64,000 nucleotides of DNA from Hyphomicrobiales bacterium (GTDB lineage Bacteria; Pseudomonadota; Alphaproteobacteria; Rhizobiales; Ancalomicrobiaceae), in the NCBI GenBank assembly GCA_021286855.1, contig JAJTBO010000003.1, positions 62,001 through 126,000 of the forward strand, read 5' to 3'. The notes under the pieces are model-generated. The model made no database searches, was not told the origin of the DNA, and worked only from the letters and a program-made list of their open reading frames with translations. Both the position numbers and the translations under genes were made by a program. Positions 28,576 to 36,637 of the stretch are shown here, one piece after another. The stretch's first letter is position 1. Each line of letters opens with the position of its first letter.

Positions 28576-29921
28576 CGACACGCCGGCCCTGGAGCCTCGG
28601 TCGACGGATGGGCCTCGGGCTTTCCGTGGCGATCGTGGTGTCCTGGCTGACCGCGGCGGGCGTCGCCGGTCTCGTTCTGAAGCACGAGATCGACACGGTC
28701 TTCGACAGCGCCCTGCAGGAGGTCGCCCAGCGCATCCTGCCGCTCGCCTATTCCGAACTCCTGTCGCGCGAGGAGGGCGATCCGCCGCAGCATCTCGCGC
28801 CGATCGGACCGCATCGCGAGGCGATCACCTATGTGGTGCGCGACGGCGAAGGTCGCGACCTCCTTCAGTCGAGCGACGCCGAACCGGCGCGGATCCCGAA
28901 AAAGCCGTCCGACGGTTTCGCGACCGTCGACGGCCTACGGCTCTATTCCGAGGCGGCGGTCAGCGGATCGATCCGGGTGACGACGGTCGAGCCGATCGCA
29001 CATCGCGCCGAGACGTTGAAACGCGCCGTGTTCGGCCTCCTGCTGCCGCTCACCGCGCTGGTGCCGTTGGCGCTCTTCGCCGCCGCCCATGTCCTCGGCC
29101 GGTCGTTGCTCGGGCCGATCGTCGCCTTCCGCGACCGCATCGGCTCGCGCGGACGCGGCAATCTCGACCCGCTCGGCGCGACCGGCCTGCCGCTGGAGAT
29201 CGCGCCGATCGCCGGCGCCGTCGACGCGCTGATCGAACGTCTGCGCGGCGCGCTCGAGACGGAACGCAGCTTCACCGCCAATTCCGCCCATGAACTGAGG
29301 ACCCCGATCGCCGCCGCGCTCGCCCAGACCCAACGGCTGATGGCCGAGATCGACGACGATGCGCTGCGTGAGCGCGCCCGCGCCGTCGCCGCGTCGCTGC
29401 GCCGGCTGTCCTCGCTTTCGGAAAAACTCCTCCAGCTCGCCAAGGCGGAGGGCGGCGGTCTTCTCGCCGAACGCCCCGGCCCGCTCGGCGGCGTGCTCGC
29501 CCTCGTCGTCGAGGAGGTCGACCGCCGCCGCGATATCGCCGACCGGCTGACGCAGGAGGTCGCCGCGGGCGACGACGTCGCGGTCGATGTCGACGCCGAC
29601 GCCTTCGCCATCCTCGCCCGCAACCTGATCGAAAACGCCGCGATCCACGGCGATCCGACGGGACGCATCGTCCTGCGCTTCGACGGGCGGGCGTTGGAGG
29701 TCGAAAGCGACGGGCCGGCGATCGGCCCCGAGACGCTCGTCCGTCTCGGCCGCCGTTTCGAGCGCGGCGCGACCCGGGCCGAGGGCTCCGGCCTCGGCCT
29801 CGCCATCGTGGCGGCGATCTGCCGAGGCGCCGGCGCGCGGTTCGAGATGCTGTCGCCCGCGCCGGGGCGCGTCGACGGCTTCCTGGCGCGCGTCCGTTTC
29901 GCCGAGCCGCGCGCAACCTGA
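28572..29921 (+). CDS. Sensor histidine kinase
   Basis: 449 residues. Helix about 15-37, periplasmic sensor domain about 38-150 (no PAS or Cache family recognised), second helix about 152-175, HAMP-like linker, then HisKA with His240 in SFTANSAHELRTPIAAA and the HATPase domain with N-box LIENAAIHGDP and G-box GSGLGLAIVAAI. Membership of the QseC/PmrB-like group is probable from the ASAHELRTPIAA pattern, whose members often sense metals or envelope change; the ligand here is unknown. Translationally coupled to the regulator. Confidence 0.93.
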   Translation: MTTRRPWSLGRRMGLGLSVAIVVSWLTAAGVAGLVLKHEIDTVFDSALQEVAQRILPLAYSELLSREEGDPPQHLAPIGPHREAITYVVRDGEGRDLLQSSDAEPARIPKKPSDGFATVDGLRLYSEAAVSGSIRVTTVEPIAHRAETLKRAVFGLLLPLTALVPLALFAAAHVLGRSLLGPIVAFRDRIGSRGRGNLDPLGATGLPLEIAPIAGAVDALIERLRGALETERSFTANSAHELRTPIAAALAQTQRLMAEIDDDALRERARAVAASLRRLSSLSEKLLQLAKAEGGGLLAERPGPLGGVLALVVEEVDRRRDIADRLTQEVAAGDDVAVDVDADAFAILARNLIENAAIHGDPTGRIVLRFDGRALEVESDGPAIGPETLVRLGRRFERGATRAEGSGLGLAIVAAICRGAGARFEMLSPAPGRVDGFLARVRFAEPRAT

Positions 29922-29967
29922 CGGGAAGCTGAAGCGCCGGCCGCGTCCGCTTCAGGTGGACGTCAGG
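29917..29967. promoter_or_regulatory. Putative response-regulator operators, copies B and C
   Basis: Copy B, plus strand 29917-29936: CCTGACGGGAAGCTGAAGCG. Copy C, minus strand 29948-29967: CCTGACGTCCACCTGAAGCG. Each has the CCTGA units 11 bp apart, and the two face each other, forming an inverted pair around an 11-nt centre. They lie at the end of the kinase gene, just before the cassette's structural genes, and share their core with copy A. Confidence 0.55.
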
Positions 29968-29983
29968 TCACGGGTTCAGAAAA

Positions 29984-30004
29984 CTCCGGTCCAAGCAACC
30001 GGAG
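29984..30004 (+). promoter_or_regulatory. Hairpin covering a ribosome-binding site
   Basis: ctccggt (29984-29990) pairs perfectly with accggag (29998-30004) around a 7-nt loop. The right arm contains the GGAGA Shine-Dalgarno of the gene starting at 30013, so folding would hide it. Whether this regulates translation is untested. Confidence 0.4.
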
Positions 30005-30012
30005 ACCTTCCC

Positions 30013-30369
30013 ATGAAGACCCCCCTCGCGCTCGCCGCCGTCCTCCTCGTCGGCGCCTCCGCCGGCGCGGCGCTCGCCTCCACGTCGGACGTCGTGCGCC
30101 ATTTCACCCACGGCATGTCCGATGCGGTCGGCCGCGCCGACGACGACGGACGAGCGACCTTCCGCATCGCCGGCGATCATCGTCGCGACCGTGACGGCGA
30201 TCACCACGGCCGCCGCTCCCATCGCGACCACGACGACGATGACGACGACGACGGCGCCGCGGGTCGCGGCGGGCGCATGCCGGCGGCCGGCCCGAGCGAT
30301 CCGACGACCCCGGTTCCCGACAACGGCCTGTTCCAGGGCAAGGCCCGGCCGAAGGTCGAGGTGAACTGA
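30013..30369 (+). CDS. Secreted Asp/His/Arg-rich protein
   Basis: 118 residues. Signal peptide about 1-23 (MKTPLALAAVLLVGASAGA...). The mature part has a low-complexity core of HRRDRDGDHH and HRDHDDDDDDDG type that could bind divalent cations, then a Pro-rich tail ending NGLFQGKARPKVEVN. The frame extends upstream but ATG 30013 has GGAGA eight bases before it. The stop overlaps the next possible start. It is the first gene after operator copies B and C, so it probably leads the structural operon. No family recognised. Confidence 0.75.
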   Translation: MKTPLALAAVLLVGASAGAALASTSDVVRHFTHGMSDAVGRADDDGRATFRIAGDHRRDRDGDHHGRRSHRDHDDDDDDDGAAGRGGRMPAAGPSDPTTPVPDNGLFQGKARPKVEVN

Positions 30370-30407
30370 TGACCCGCCGTCCCACCCTTCCGCGAGGAGC
30401 CCACCCG

Positions 30408-30878
30408 ATGAAGTTCGTTCTGCCCGTCGCCGCCGCCACCGCCGCCTTCGTCGCTCCGACGATGGCGTCCGCCCGTCAGGTGACGATCGAAACCACGATG
30501 AAGGCCCATGGCGGCAATGGCGCCTATGCCGTGATCTGGGTCGCCGACGCGGCCGGCAAGTACAAGGGCACGCTGTGGATGGCCGGCGATCGCGCCAAAT
30601 ATTGGCGTCATCTGGCCGACTGGCAGCGCGCCTCCGGCGGGCGCAGCACCGAGGTCGACGGCATCACCGGGGCCAGCATCGGCTCCGGCCGAACCCTCAA
30701 GATCACCGTCGATCTCGCCGACGCCCTGATCGACGCCGGCTACGTCGTCCACGTCGACACCTCCGTCGAGGACGGCCGCGACGTCTCCGCCGACGCGCTC
30801 GCGCCGCTCTCCGCCGGCCAGTCCGGCAAGCCGGTCGCCGGCAAGGGCTACGTCAAGTCGCTGAAGGTCACCTTCTGA
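30408..30878 (+). CDS. DUF2271 protein, candidate covalent FMN carrier
   Basis: 156 residues. Signal peptide about 1-22; mature DUF2271 domain with TMKAHGGNGAYAVIWVAD and TLWMAGDRAKYWRHLADW. Residues 84-90, DGITGAS, match the pattern at which ApbE enzymes attach FMN through a phosphoester (Dxx[ST]GA[TS]); Ser90 would be the acceptor. ApbE is encoded two genes downstream. ATG 30408 has AGGAG upstream and gives the signal peptide; ATG 30369 overlaps the previous stop and would add 13 residues. The flavin attachment is inferred from motif and context. Confidence 0.85.
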   Translation: MKFVLPVAAATAAFVAPTMASARQVTIETTMKAHGGNGAYAVIWVADAAGKYKGTLWMAGDRAKYWRHLADWQRASGGRSTEVDGITGASIGSGRTLKITVDLADALIDAGYVVHVDTSVEDGRDVSADALAPLSAGQSGKPVAGKGYVKSLKVTF

Positions 30879-30892
30879 TCCGAGGATCCGTC

Positions 30893-33082
30893 ATGCTTCG
30901 CCGCCTCCATTCGCAGCCCGGTCTGGTCCTCGCCGTCGCCCTCACGGTCACCGCCGTGACGGGCGCGGCCCTCTCGGTCGCGCCGACGCTCGACCGGCTC
31001 TCGACGCCGACGATCGCGCGCGGCGTTTCGGTCGCCGATCTCGCCGGCGCGGTCGCCGCCCGCCACGAGGCGGTCTCCACGATCCGGGTTCGCCCGACCG
31101 GCGTCGTCACGGCGAGCTTCAGCGACGGCGAGGCGAGCGGCGTCGAACGGATCGACCCGGCGACCGGCGCCGGCCTCGGCGCCTATGCGCCCTCGACGAG
31201 CCTCCGGTTCCTGACCGACCTCCACCGCGCCTTCGGCCTCGGCTCCGACGGACGCGTCGCCGCCGCCCTCTCGGCGCTGACGATGCTCGTCGTGGTCCTC
31301 TCCGGCGTCGCCCTCCTGGCGCGCCGGCTCGGCGGCTGGCGGGCGCTCTTCCGCCCCATCCGGGGCGAGAGGGCGGATCGGCTCCACGGAGAAGTGGCCC
31401 GGATCGCCGCGATCGGCCTCGTCGTCTCAGCTTCGACCGGTCTGTGGATGTCCGCCTCGACCTTCGGCCTGCTGCCCGAACCGGCGGGCGTCGAAACCGT
31501 CGCAGCGAGCGGCGGCGCGGCTCTGCCGGTCGGCCGCCTCGCCGCTCTCGGCGCCGTCGACGTCGCCGACTTACGCGAGCTCGCCTTCGCCGACCCGGCC
31601 GACCCGACCGACACGGTCCGTCTGAAGACCGCCGCCGGCGAGACCGCGATCGATCCGGCGACCGGGCGGGTGCTGGCGAGCGCGCCGGCGACCCTGGTCG
31701 ACCGCGTCGACGGCGTCGTCCGCCTCCTCCACACCGGGCGCGGCGCGGCGGCGCTCGGTCTCGTGCTCGGTCTTTCGGCCGCCTCCGTGCCGCTCCTCGG
31801 CATGACCGGCGCGCTGATGTGGCGCCGCCGCCGCAGCCGGGTCGTCGCTCCGCTCGCCTCGGTCGACGCGGCGGACGCCGACACCGTGATCCTCGTCGGC
31901 AGCGACGGCGGCTCGACGCGCGGCTTCGCGGCGACGCTCGCCGACGCGCTGACCGCCACCGGCCACGCCGTCCACGTCGCCGACATGAACGCCGTCGCCG
32001 AGGTTCATTTCCGCGCCGATCGCGTGCTGATCCTCGCCGCGACCTGGGGCGACGGCGGCGCGCCGGCCTCCGCCTCCCATTTCCTCGATCGCCTCGCGAC
32101 GATCGCGACCCGCGCCCCGGTCGCCGTGCTCGGCTTCGGCGACCGCACCTTCCCGGACTTCTGCGGCCACGCCCGCGCGGTCACCGCGGCGCTGGCGGCG
32201 AAGGGTTTCCCGTTCCTGATCGAAACCAAGCGCATCGACCGCCGTTCGACGCAGGAATTCGCGCAGTGGGGACGTGATCTCGGGCGCGCGCTGGGCCACG
32301 AGCTCGTTCTGGAGCACGTCGCCGACCACCCGGCGGCGACGACGCTCGAGCTCGTCGAACGCGAGGACTACGGCGAGGCGGTCGACGCGCCGGTCGCCAT
32401 CCTGCGCTTCGCCGCGCCCCTCGACGCGACGCGCGGCCGTCCCGGCCGACTGCCGAACTTCGAGGCCGGCGATCTGCTCGGCGTCCTGCATCCCGACGCC
32501 GCAATCCCGCGCTTCTATTCGCTCGCCTCGTCGACCCGCGACGGCATGGTCGAGATCTGCGTGCGACGGATGCCCGGCGGGTTGGTCTCGACCGCGCTCC
32601 ACGCCCTCGCCCCCGGCGATCGGATCGAGGCCTTCGTGCGCGAGAACCCGTCCTTCCGTCCCGACGTCGCCGCGCCCTCGCTGATCCTGATCGGCGCGGG
32701 CGCCGGCCTCGGCCCGCTCGCCGGCTTCGTGCGCGAGAGCGACGGATCGCGGCCCGTCCACCTCTATTGGGGCGGCCGTTCGCCGGCTTCGGACTTCCTC
32801 TACCAAGACGAACTCGCTCGGGCGCTCGCCGAGAAGCGGTTGACGTCGCTGGTCACCGCCTTTTCCCGCGATCCTCGCGCCGGCGCCTATGTCCAGGACC
32901 GCATCGCCGCCGACGAACATCGCTTCCGCGAGCTCGTGCTGCACGGGGCGCAGATCCTGGTGTGCGGCAGTCGCGACATGGGGCAGGCCGTCGCCCACAC
33001 GCTCGATCGCATCGTGCGCCCGCTCGGCCTCGATCTCGCCACCCTGCGCGCCGGAGGCCGCTATGTCGAAGACATCTACTGA
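30893..33082 (+). CDS. PepSY-membrane / flavodoxin / ferredoxin-NADP reductase-type fusion
   Basis: 729 residues. The N-terminal third (about 1-310) is a PepSY-associated membrane unit with helices near 10-32, 120-142, 160-182 and 285-305 and periplasmic PepSY-type loops. Then a flavodoxin-like FMN domain (about 322-455, ILAATWGDGGAPASA), an FAD domain (RFYSLASS...MVEICVRRMPGG) and an NADPH domain (LILIGAGAGLGPLAGFVRE, SRDMGQAVAHTL). The layout resembles cytochrome P450 / sulfite reductase flavoproteins tied to a membrane domain, moving electrons from cytosolic NADPH outward. ATG 30893 has GAGGA; its 3' end overlaps apbE by 20 bases. Confidence 0.92.
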   Translation: MLRRLHSQPGLVLAVALTVTAVTGAALSVAPTLDRLSTPTIARGVSVADLAGAVAARHEAVSTIRVRPTGVVTASFSDGEASGVERIDPATGAGLGAYAPSTSLRFLTDLHRAFGLGSDGRVAAALSALTMLVVVLSGVALLARRLGGWRALFRPIRGERADRLHGEVARIAAIGLVVSASTGLWMSASTFGLLPEPAGVETVAASGGAALPVGRLAALGAVDVADLRELAFADPADPTDTVRLKTAAGETAIDPATGRVLASAPATLVDRVDGVVRLLHTGRGAAALGLVLGLSAASVPLLGMTGALMWRRRRSRVVAPLASVDAADADTVILVGSDGGSTRGFAATLADALTATGHAVHVADMNAVAEVHFRADRVLILAATWGDGGAPASASHFLDRLATIATRAPVAVLGFGDRTFPDFCGHARAVTAALAAKGFPFLIETKRIDRRSTQEFAQWGRDLGRALGHELVLEHVADHPAATTLELVEREDYGEAVDAPVAILRFAAPLDATRGRPGRLPNFEAGDLLGVLHPDAAIPRFYSLASSTRDGMVEICVRRMPGGLVSTALHALAPGDRIEAFVRENPSFRPDVAAPSLILIGAGAGLGPLAGFVRESDGSRPVHLYWGGRSPASDFLYQDELARALAEKRLTSLVTAFSRDPRAGAYVQDRIAADEHRFRELVLHGAQILVCGSRDMGQAVAHTLDRIVRPLGLDLATLRAGGRYVEDIY

Positions 33083-34034
33083 GACGAAGCGTGCGCCGCT
33101 CGTCCGCCGCGTCCTCTCCGGTCCGGCGATGGGGGCGCGCTGGTCGGCGACCGTCTTCGTTCCCGAGACCTGCGACCTCGACGCCCTCGGTCGGGCGCTC
33201 GCGGCGGAGGTCGAGGCGGTCGAGGCGGAGGCCTCCAACTGGCGGCCGAGCTCCGCCGTCGAACAGCTGAACCGCATGCCGATCGGCGCGTGGATGGACG
33301 CGCCCTCGGGCCTCCTCGACGTGCTCCAGGCCGCGCTGGCGATCGGAGACCTCTCCGGCGGCGCCTTCGACGTCGGCGTCGGCGATCTCGTCCGCGCTCA
33401 CGGCTTCGGCGGCGGATCGCGCACGCCGGACGCGGCCGGGATCGCGGCGGTCGCCGGACGGCCTTCGTTCGAGCCGCCGAAGACGCTGCAACTCGACCCG
33501 ATCGGTCGACGGGCGCGACGCCTCGCGCCGCTGACGATCGATCTCGCCGGCATCGCCAAGGGCCACGGCGTCGACCGCATGGCCGAGGCGGCGGCGAATT
33601 TCGGCGTCGCCTCGTTCCTGGTCGGCATCGACGGCGAGATGCGGGCGGGCGGCGCGAAACCGGACGGAAGCGCCTGGGTCGTCGGGCAGGAGCGCCCGGA
33701 TCGGGACGGCCGCGCCCTCGCCGGCGTGCTGGAGCTCGTCGACATGGCCGTCGCGACGTCGGGCGACTATCGCCATGTCCACGAAATCGACGGCCGCGAC
33801 GTCGGCCACACGATGGACCCGCGCCGCGGCGCGCCGCTCGTCGGCGACGTCGCGCAGGTCACCGTGCTCGCGCCGAGCTGCATGGTCGCCGACGGCTGGG
33901 CGACGGCGCTGATGGTCGCCGGCCTCGCCGAGGGAGAGGCGTTGGCGCGGCGGCTCGGCATCGCGGCGATCCTGGTCGGGCGGGGCGGCGAGACGCGCTC
34001 GACGCTCGACGCGAGGGAGGCGCGGGCGGCCTGA
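33063..34034 (+). CDS. apbE: FAD:protein FMN transferase
   Basis: 323 residues. Mg-dependent enzyme that transfers FMN from FAD to Thr/Ser of exported proteins. Family motifs run in order: AMGARWSATVF, SNWRPSSAVEQLN, GGAFDVGVGDLV, TIDLAGIAKGHGVD, VATSGDYRHV, HTMDPRRGAP and VADGWATALMV. No signal peptide is evident, so it may act before export or be membrane-attached otherwise; family members are often lipoproteins. GGAGG lies six bases before ATG 33063, inside the preceding gene. Its likely substrate is the DUF2271 protein of the same operon. Confidence 0.93.
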   Translation: MSKTSTETKRAPLVRRVLSGPAMGARWSATVFVPETCDLDALGRALAAEVEAVEAEASNWRPSSAVEQLNRMPIGAWMDAPSGLLDVLQAALAIGDLSGGAFDVGVGDLVRAHGFGGGSRTPDAAGIAAVAGRPSFEPPKTLQLDPIGRRARRLAPLTIDLAGIAKGHGVDRMAEAAANFGVASFLVGIDGEMRAGGAKPDGSAWVVGQERPDRDGRALAGVLELVDMAVATSGDYRHVHEIDGRDVGHTMDPRRGAPLVGDVAQVTVLAPSCMVADGWATALMVAGLAEGEALARRLGIAAILVGRGGETRSTLDAREARAA

Positions 34035-34124
34035 GACGGCTGCGCCGATCCGCCGCCGTCGCCCGGGCTGGACGCGTCGGCGCCGGCGTGACACGACCGA
34101 CCGACGCTCGCGGAGACAAGACGC

Positions 34125-34811
34125 ATGACGACGGCCCTCTCGTATACGGTGATCCCGATCTTCGCCGCCGTCCTCGGCGGTCTCCTCACGCTGCTGCGCC
34201 GGCCCTCCCACACCACGATCAGCGCCATTCAGCACTTCGCCGCCGGCATCGTCTTCTCGGCGGCGGCGGTGGAGATTCTGCCGCATCTGAAGCACGAAGG
34301 CGCGCTCTGGCCGATCGTCGTCGGCGGCGGGCTCGGCGTCGCGGCCATGCTGGGCCTGAAGTCGATCGGCGAGCGAACGGAGGGCAAGATCGGTCTCGTC
34401 GCGCTGATCGCCTCCGACCTGCTCATCGACGGCGTGGTGCTCGGCCTGGCCTTCCAGGCGGGCGCCAAGGCAGGACTGTTGCTGACGATCGCTCTGACGA
34501 TCGAGGTGCTGTTTCTCGCCCTGTCGGTCGCCGCCGAACTGGGCGACGCCCCCGAACGACGTTGGCGCAACGTCGCCACGACGGCCGCGTTGGCGCTGAT
34601 GATGCCGGTCGGCGTCCTCTTGTCTTCGCCGCTTTCCGCCGCGCCCGAGACGATCATCACCGGCGCCTTCGCCTTCGGCCTCGTGGCGCTGCTCTATCTC
34701 GTCACCGAGGAACTGCTCGTCGAGGCCCACGAATCCGGCGACACGCCGTTTGCGACCGCCCTGTTCTTCGTCGGCTTCCTCGCGCTGCTGATCCTCGAGG
34801 ACACGATCTAG
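34125..34811 (+). CDS. ZIP-family-like divalent metal permease
   Basis: 228 residues, about eight helices with short loops. ZIP-like features are HFAAGIVFSAAAVEILP in an early helix, SDLLIDGVVLGLAF in the position of the metal-site helix, TIEVLFLALSVAAE in the next, and the C-terminal TEELLVEAHE. The usual HNxxEG and HE motifs are altered (DLLIDG), so transport specificity is uncertain. GGAGA precedes ATG 34125. It lies 90 bases after apbE on the same strand and may be the last gene of the flavin cassette, hinting at a link with metal (iron, zinc or manganese) handling. Confidence 0.8.
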   Translation: MTTALSYTVIPIFAAVLGGLLTLLRRPSHTTISAIQHFAAGIVFSAAAVEILPHLKHEGALWPIVVGGGLGVAAMLGLKSIGERTEGKIGLVALIASDLLIDGVVLGLAFQAGAKAGLLLTIALTIEVLFLALSVAAELGDAPERRWRNVATTAALALMMPVGVLLSSPLSAAPETIITGAFAFGLVALLYLVTEELLVEAHESGDTPFATALFFVGFLALLILEDTI

Positions 34812-35248
34812 GCCGGCGGCGGACGGCCGGCGTCCGGAGGCCGCGTGAGATCCGAAGCGCCACGGCGCGACGCAGGACGCGGCGGCCACGCCCACACCGA
34901 GCACAACAACCTGATTCCGCTTCGAAAAATCGATGAGGATCCGCGCCTTGCCGGCCGGAAGGCCGGCCGAGCGACCCGATTCGACGAGGAGGCCACTCGC
35001 GATCGTCGCTCGGCCGACACGACCCGACGTCCCAGGGTGTTTGCGGCGATCCCGGAGCGTCGGGCTCCGAGGCTTTCGTCCCGCCTCTCCGTCCGGGGCG
35101 GCCGGTCGGCGAAGGCGCATACGTGGGACGGAGCCCGGCGAAGACCCTAGACGCGCCGGCCGCGAGGGCAAAGCGAATCGCTCGACAACCCGTCGAAATT
35201 TCTTCGTGTTCGTAAATCGTTAAGTTTAACGCGCCGGCGCTTCCCGGT
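34812..35248. other. Convergent intergenic region ZIP-like / pleD
   Basis: 437 bases without a supported gene; the one longer frame here (34845-35150) has no ribosome site and no recognisable sequence. A 7-bp hairpin with a GGAA loop (34950-34967) could terminate either side. A gttaa-gt-ttaac inverted repeat sits near the pleD end (35219-35230). Confidence 0.5.
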
Positions 35249-36619
35249 TCACGCGGCGCGGGCGACGACGCGGTTGCGGCCCTGTTCCTTGGCGACGTAG
35301 AGGCCGTTGTCGGCGCGCTTCAGAATGGTCTCGCAGGTGTCGTCGCCGCTCTCGCGCGCGCCGATGCCGATCGAGATGGTGCGCGGCAGGGGGCGACCGT
35401 CGGGCAGGGTGAACGGGTCGGCGGCGACGCGGGCGCGAATGCGCTCGGCGACGACGCCGGCGGCGTCGAGATCGGTGTCCGGCATGATCACCACGAACTC
35501 CTCGCCGCCGTAGCGGCAGGCGAGATCGGCGCCGCGGATCGAGCCGCGAATGCGCTCGGCGAGTTCGCGCAGGACGGCGTCGCCGGCGTCGTGACCGTAG
35601 CCGTCGTTGACCGATTTGAAGTGGTCCATGTCGGCGATCAGGACGGCGAGGTCGCGACCGTGGCGGTGGGCCTGTTCGAGCGCCTGCTCCATGTGAGTGG
35701 CCATGAAGCGGCGATTGTGCAGGCCGGTGAGGCCGTCGGTGACGGCGGCTTCCATGGTCTCGCGCACCGTCTCGCGCAGACGATCGGCGTAGCGCTTGCG
35801 CCGGATCTGGGTGGCGACGCGGGCGCCGAGCTCCTGGCGGTCGATCGGGCGGACCAGATAGTCGTTGACGCCGAGATCGAGGCCGCGCAGCAGACGCTGT
35901 CGATCCTCCTGCTCGGTGACGAGCAGGATCGGCAACATGCGGGTGCGCTCCAGCGCCCGCATCTGCGAGACGAGGCGCAGGGCGTCGAAATTCGACAGGG
36001 CGAGATTGACGATCACCAGATCGAACTCGTCCTCGGCGACGCGGAACAACGCCTGCTGGGCGTCGGTCTCGACGACGACGTCGTGACGCTCGGCGAGCGC
36101 GGTCTGGATGCGCTCGAAGCTCGAACGGCGATCGTCGACGACGAGGATGCGGCCGTGCGGGACTTCGGCGAAGAACTGCGGGTCGAGCCCGTCGTCGATG
36201 CCGAGATCGCGGCCCGACGCCGAACGCAGACGCAGCTCGTCGGTCAGCGCCTTCAGGCGGACCAGGCTCTTCACCCGGGTGACCAGCGCCGTGTCGTTGA
36301 GCGGCTTGGTGAGGAAGTCGTCGGCGCCGGCCTCCAGACCCTTGACGCGGTCGGAGATCTGGTCGAGGGCGGTGACCATCACGACGGGAATGTGCAGGGT
36401 GCGCGGATCGGCCTTCAGCCGGCGGCAGACCTCGAAGCCGTCCATGCCGGGCATCATCACGTCGAGCAGCACCAGATCGGGCAGCGTGCGGACGCACTGG
36501 GCGATCGCCTCCTCGCCGGAGAGCGCCGTCACCACGTCGAAATACTCCGCGCCGAGGCGCGCCTCGAGCAGTTTGACGTTGGCGGGAATGTCGTCGACGA
36601 CCAGAACGCGACCCGTCAT
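35249..36619 (-). CDS. pleD: Diguanylate cyclase response regulator PleD
   Basis: 456 residues, the standard PleD layout: receiver 1 (about 1-120, phospho-acceptor in LVLLDVMMPGMDGFE), degenerate receiver 2 (about 155-275), GGDEF domain (about 290-456). The active site is GGEEF and the product-inhibition I-site RGAD lies five residues before it, so both synthesis and feedback control look intact. It makes c-di-GMP to control cell-pole development and motility/attachment. It is 18 bases after divK on the same strand. Confidence 0.96.
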   Translation of the reverse strand: MTGRVLVVDDIPANVKLLEARLGAEYFDVVTALSGEEAIAQCVRTLPDLVLLDVMMPGMDGFEVCRRLKADPRTLHIPVVMVTALDQISDRVKGLEAGADDFLTKPLNDTALVTRVKSLVRLKALTDELRLRSASGRDLGIDDGLDPQFFAEVPHGRILVVDDRRSSFERIQTALAERHDVVVETDAQQALFRVAEDEFDLVIVNLALSNFDALRLVSQMRALERTRMLPILLVTEQEDRQRLLRGLDLGVNDYLVRPIDRQELGARVATQIRRKRYADRLRETVRETMEAAVTDGLTGLHNRRFMATHMEQALEQAHRHGRDLAVLIADMDHFKSVNDGYGHDAGDAVLRELAERIRGSIRGADLACRYGGEEFVVIMPDTDLDAAGVVAERIRARVAADPFTLPDGRPLPRTISIGIGARESGDDTCETILKRADNGLYVAKEQGRNRVVARAA

Positions 36620-36637
36620 TTCAACTCACCCGACCCT

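Noticed and set aside
27904-29921. The two-component system as PhoB/PhoR of the adjacent pst operon
   Set aside because: The kinase has a QseC/PmrB-like layout with a sizeable periplasmic domain and no PAS domain as in PhoR. The rpmG gene and two terminators separate it from pst, and its neighbours are PepSY/flavin genes.
34845-35150. Plus-strand frame of 101 codons in the ZIP-like / pleD gap
   Set aside because: No Shine-Dalgarno sequence, Arg-rich low-complexity product, and no recognisable similarity.
35219-35230. gttaagtttaac as a CtrA binding site near pleD
   Set aside because: The CtrA consensus needs TTAA-N7-TTAA spacing; here the TTAA units are two bases apart, and the site is at the 3' end of pleD between convergent genes.
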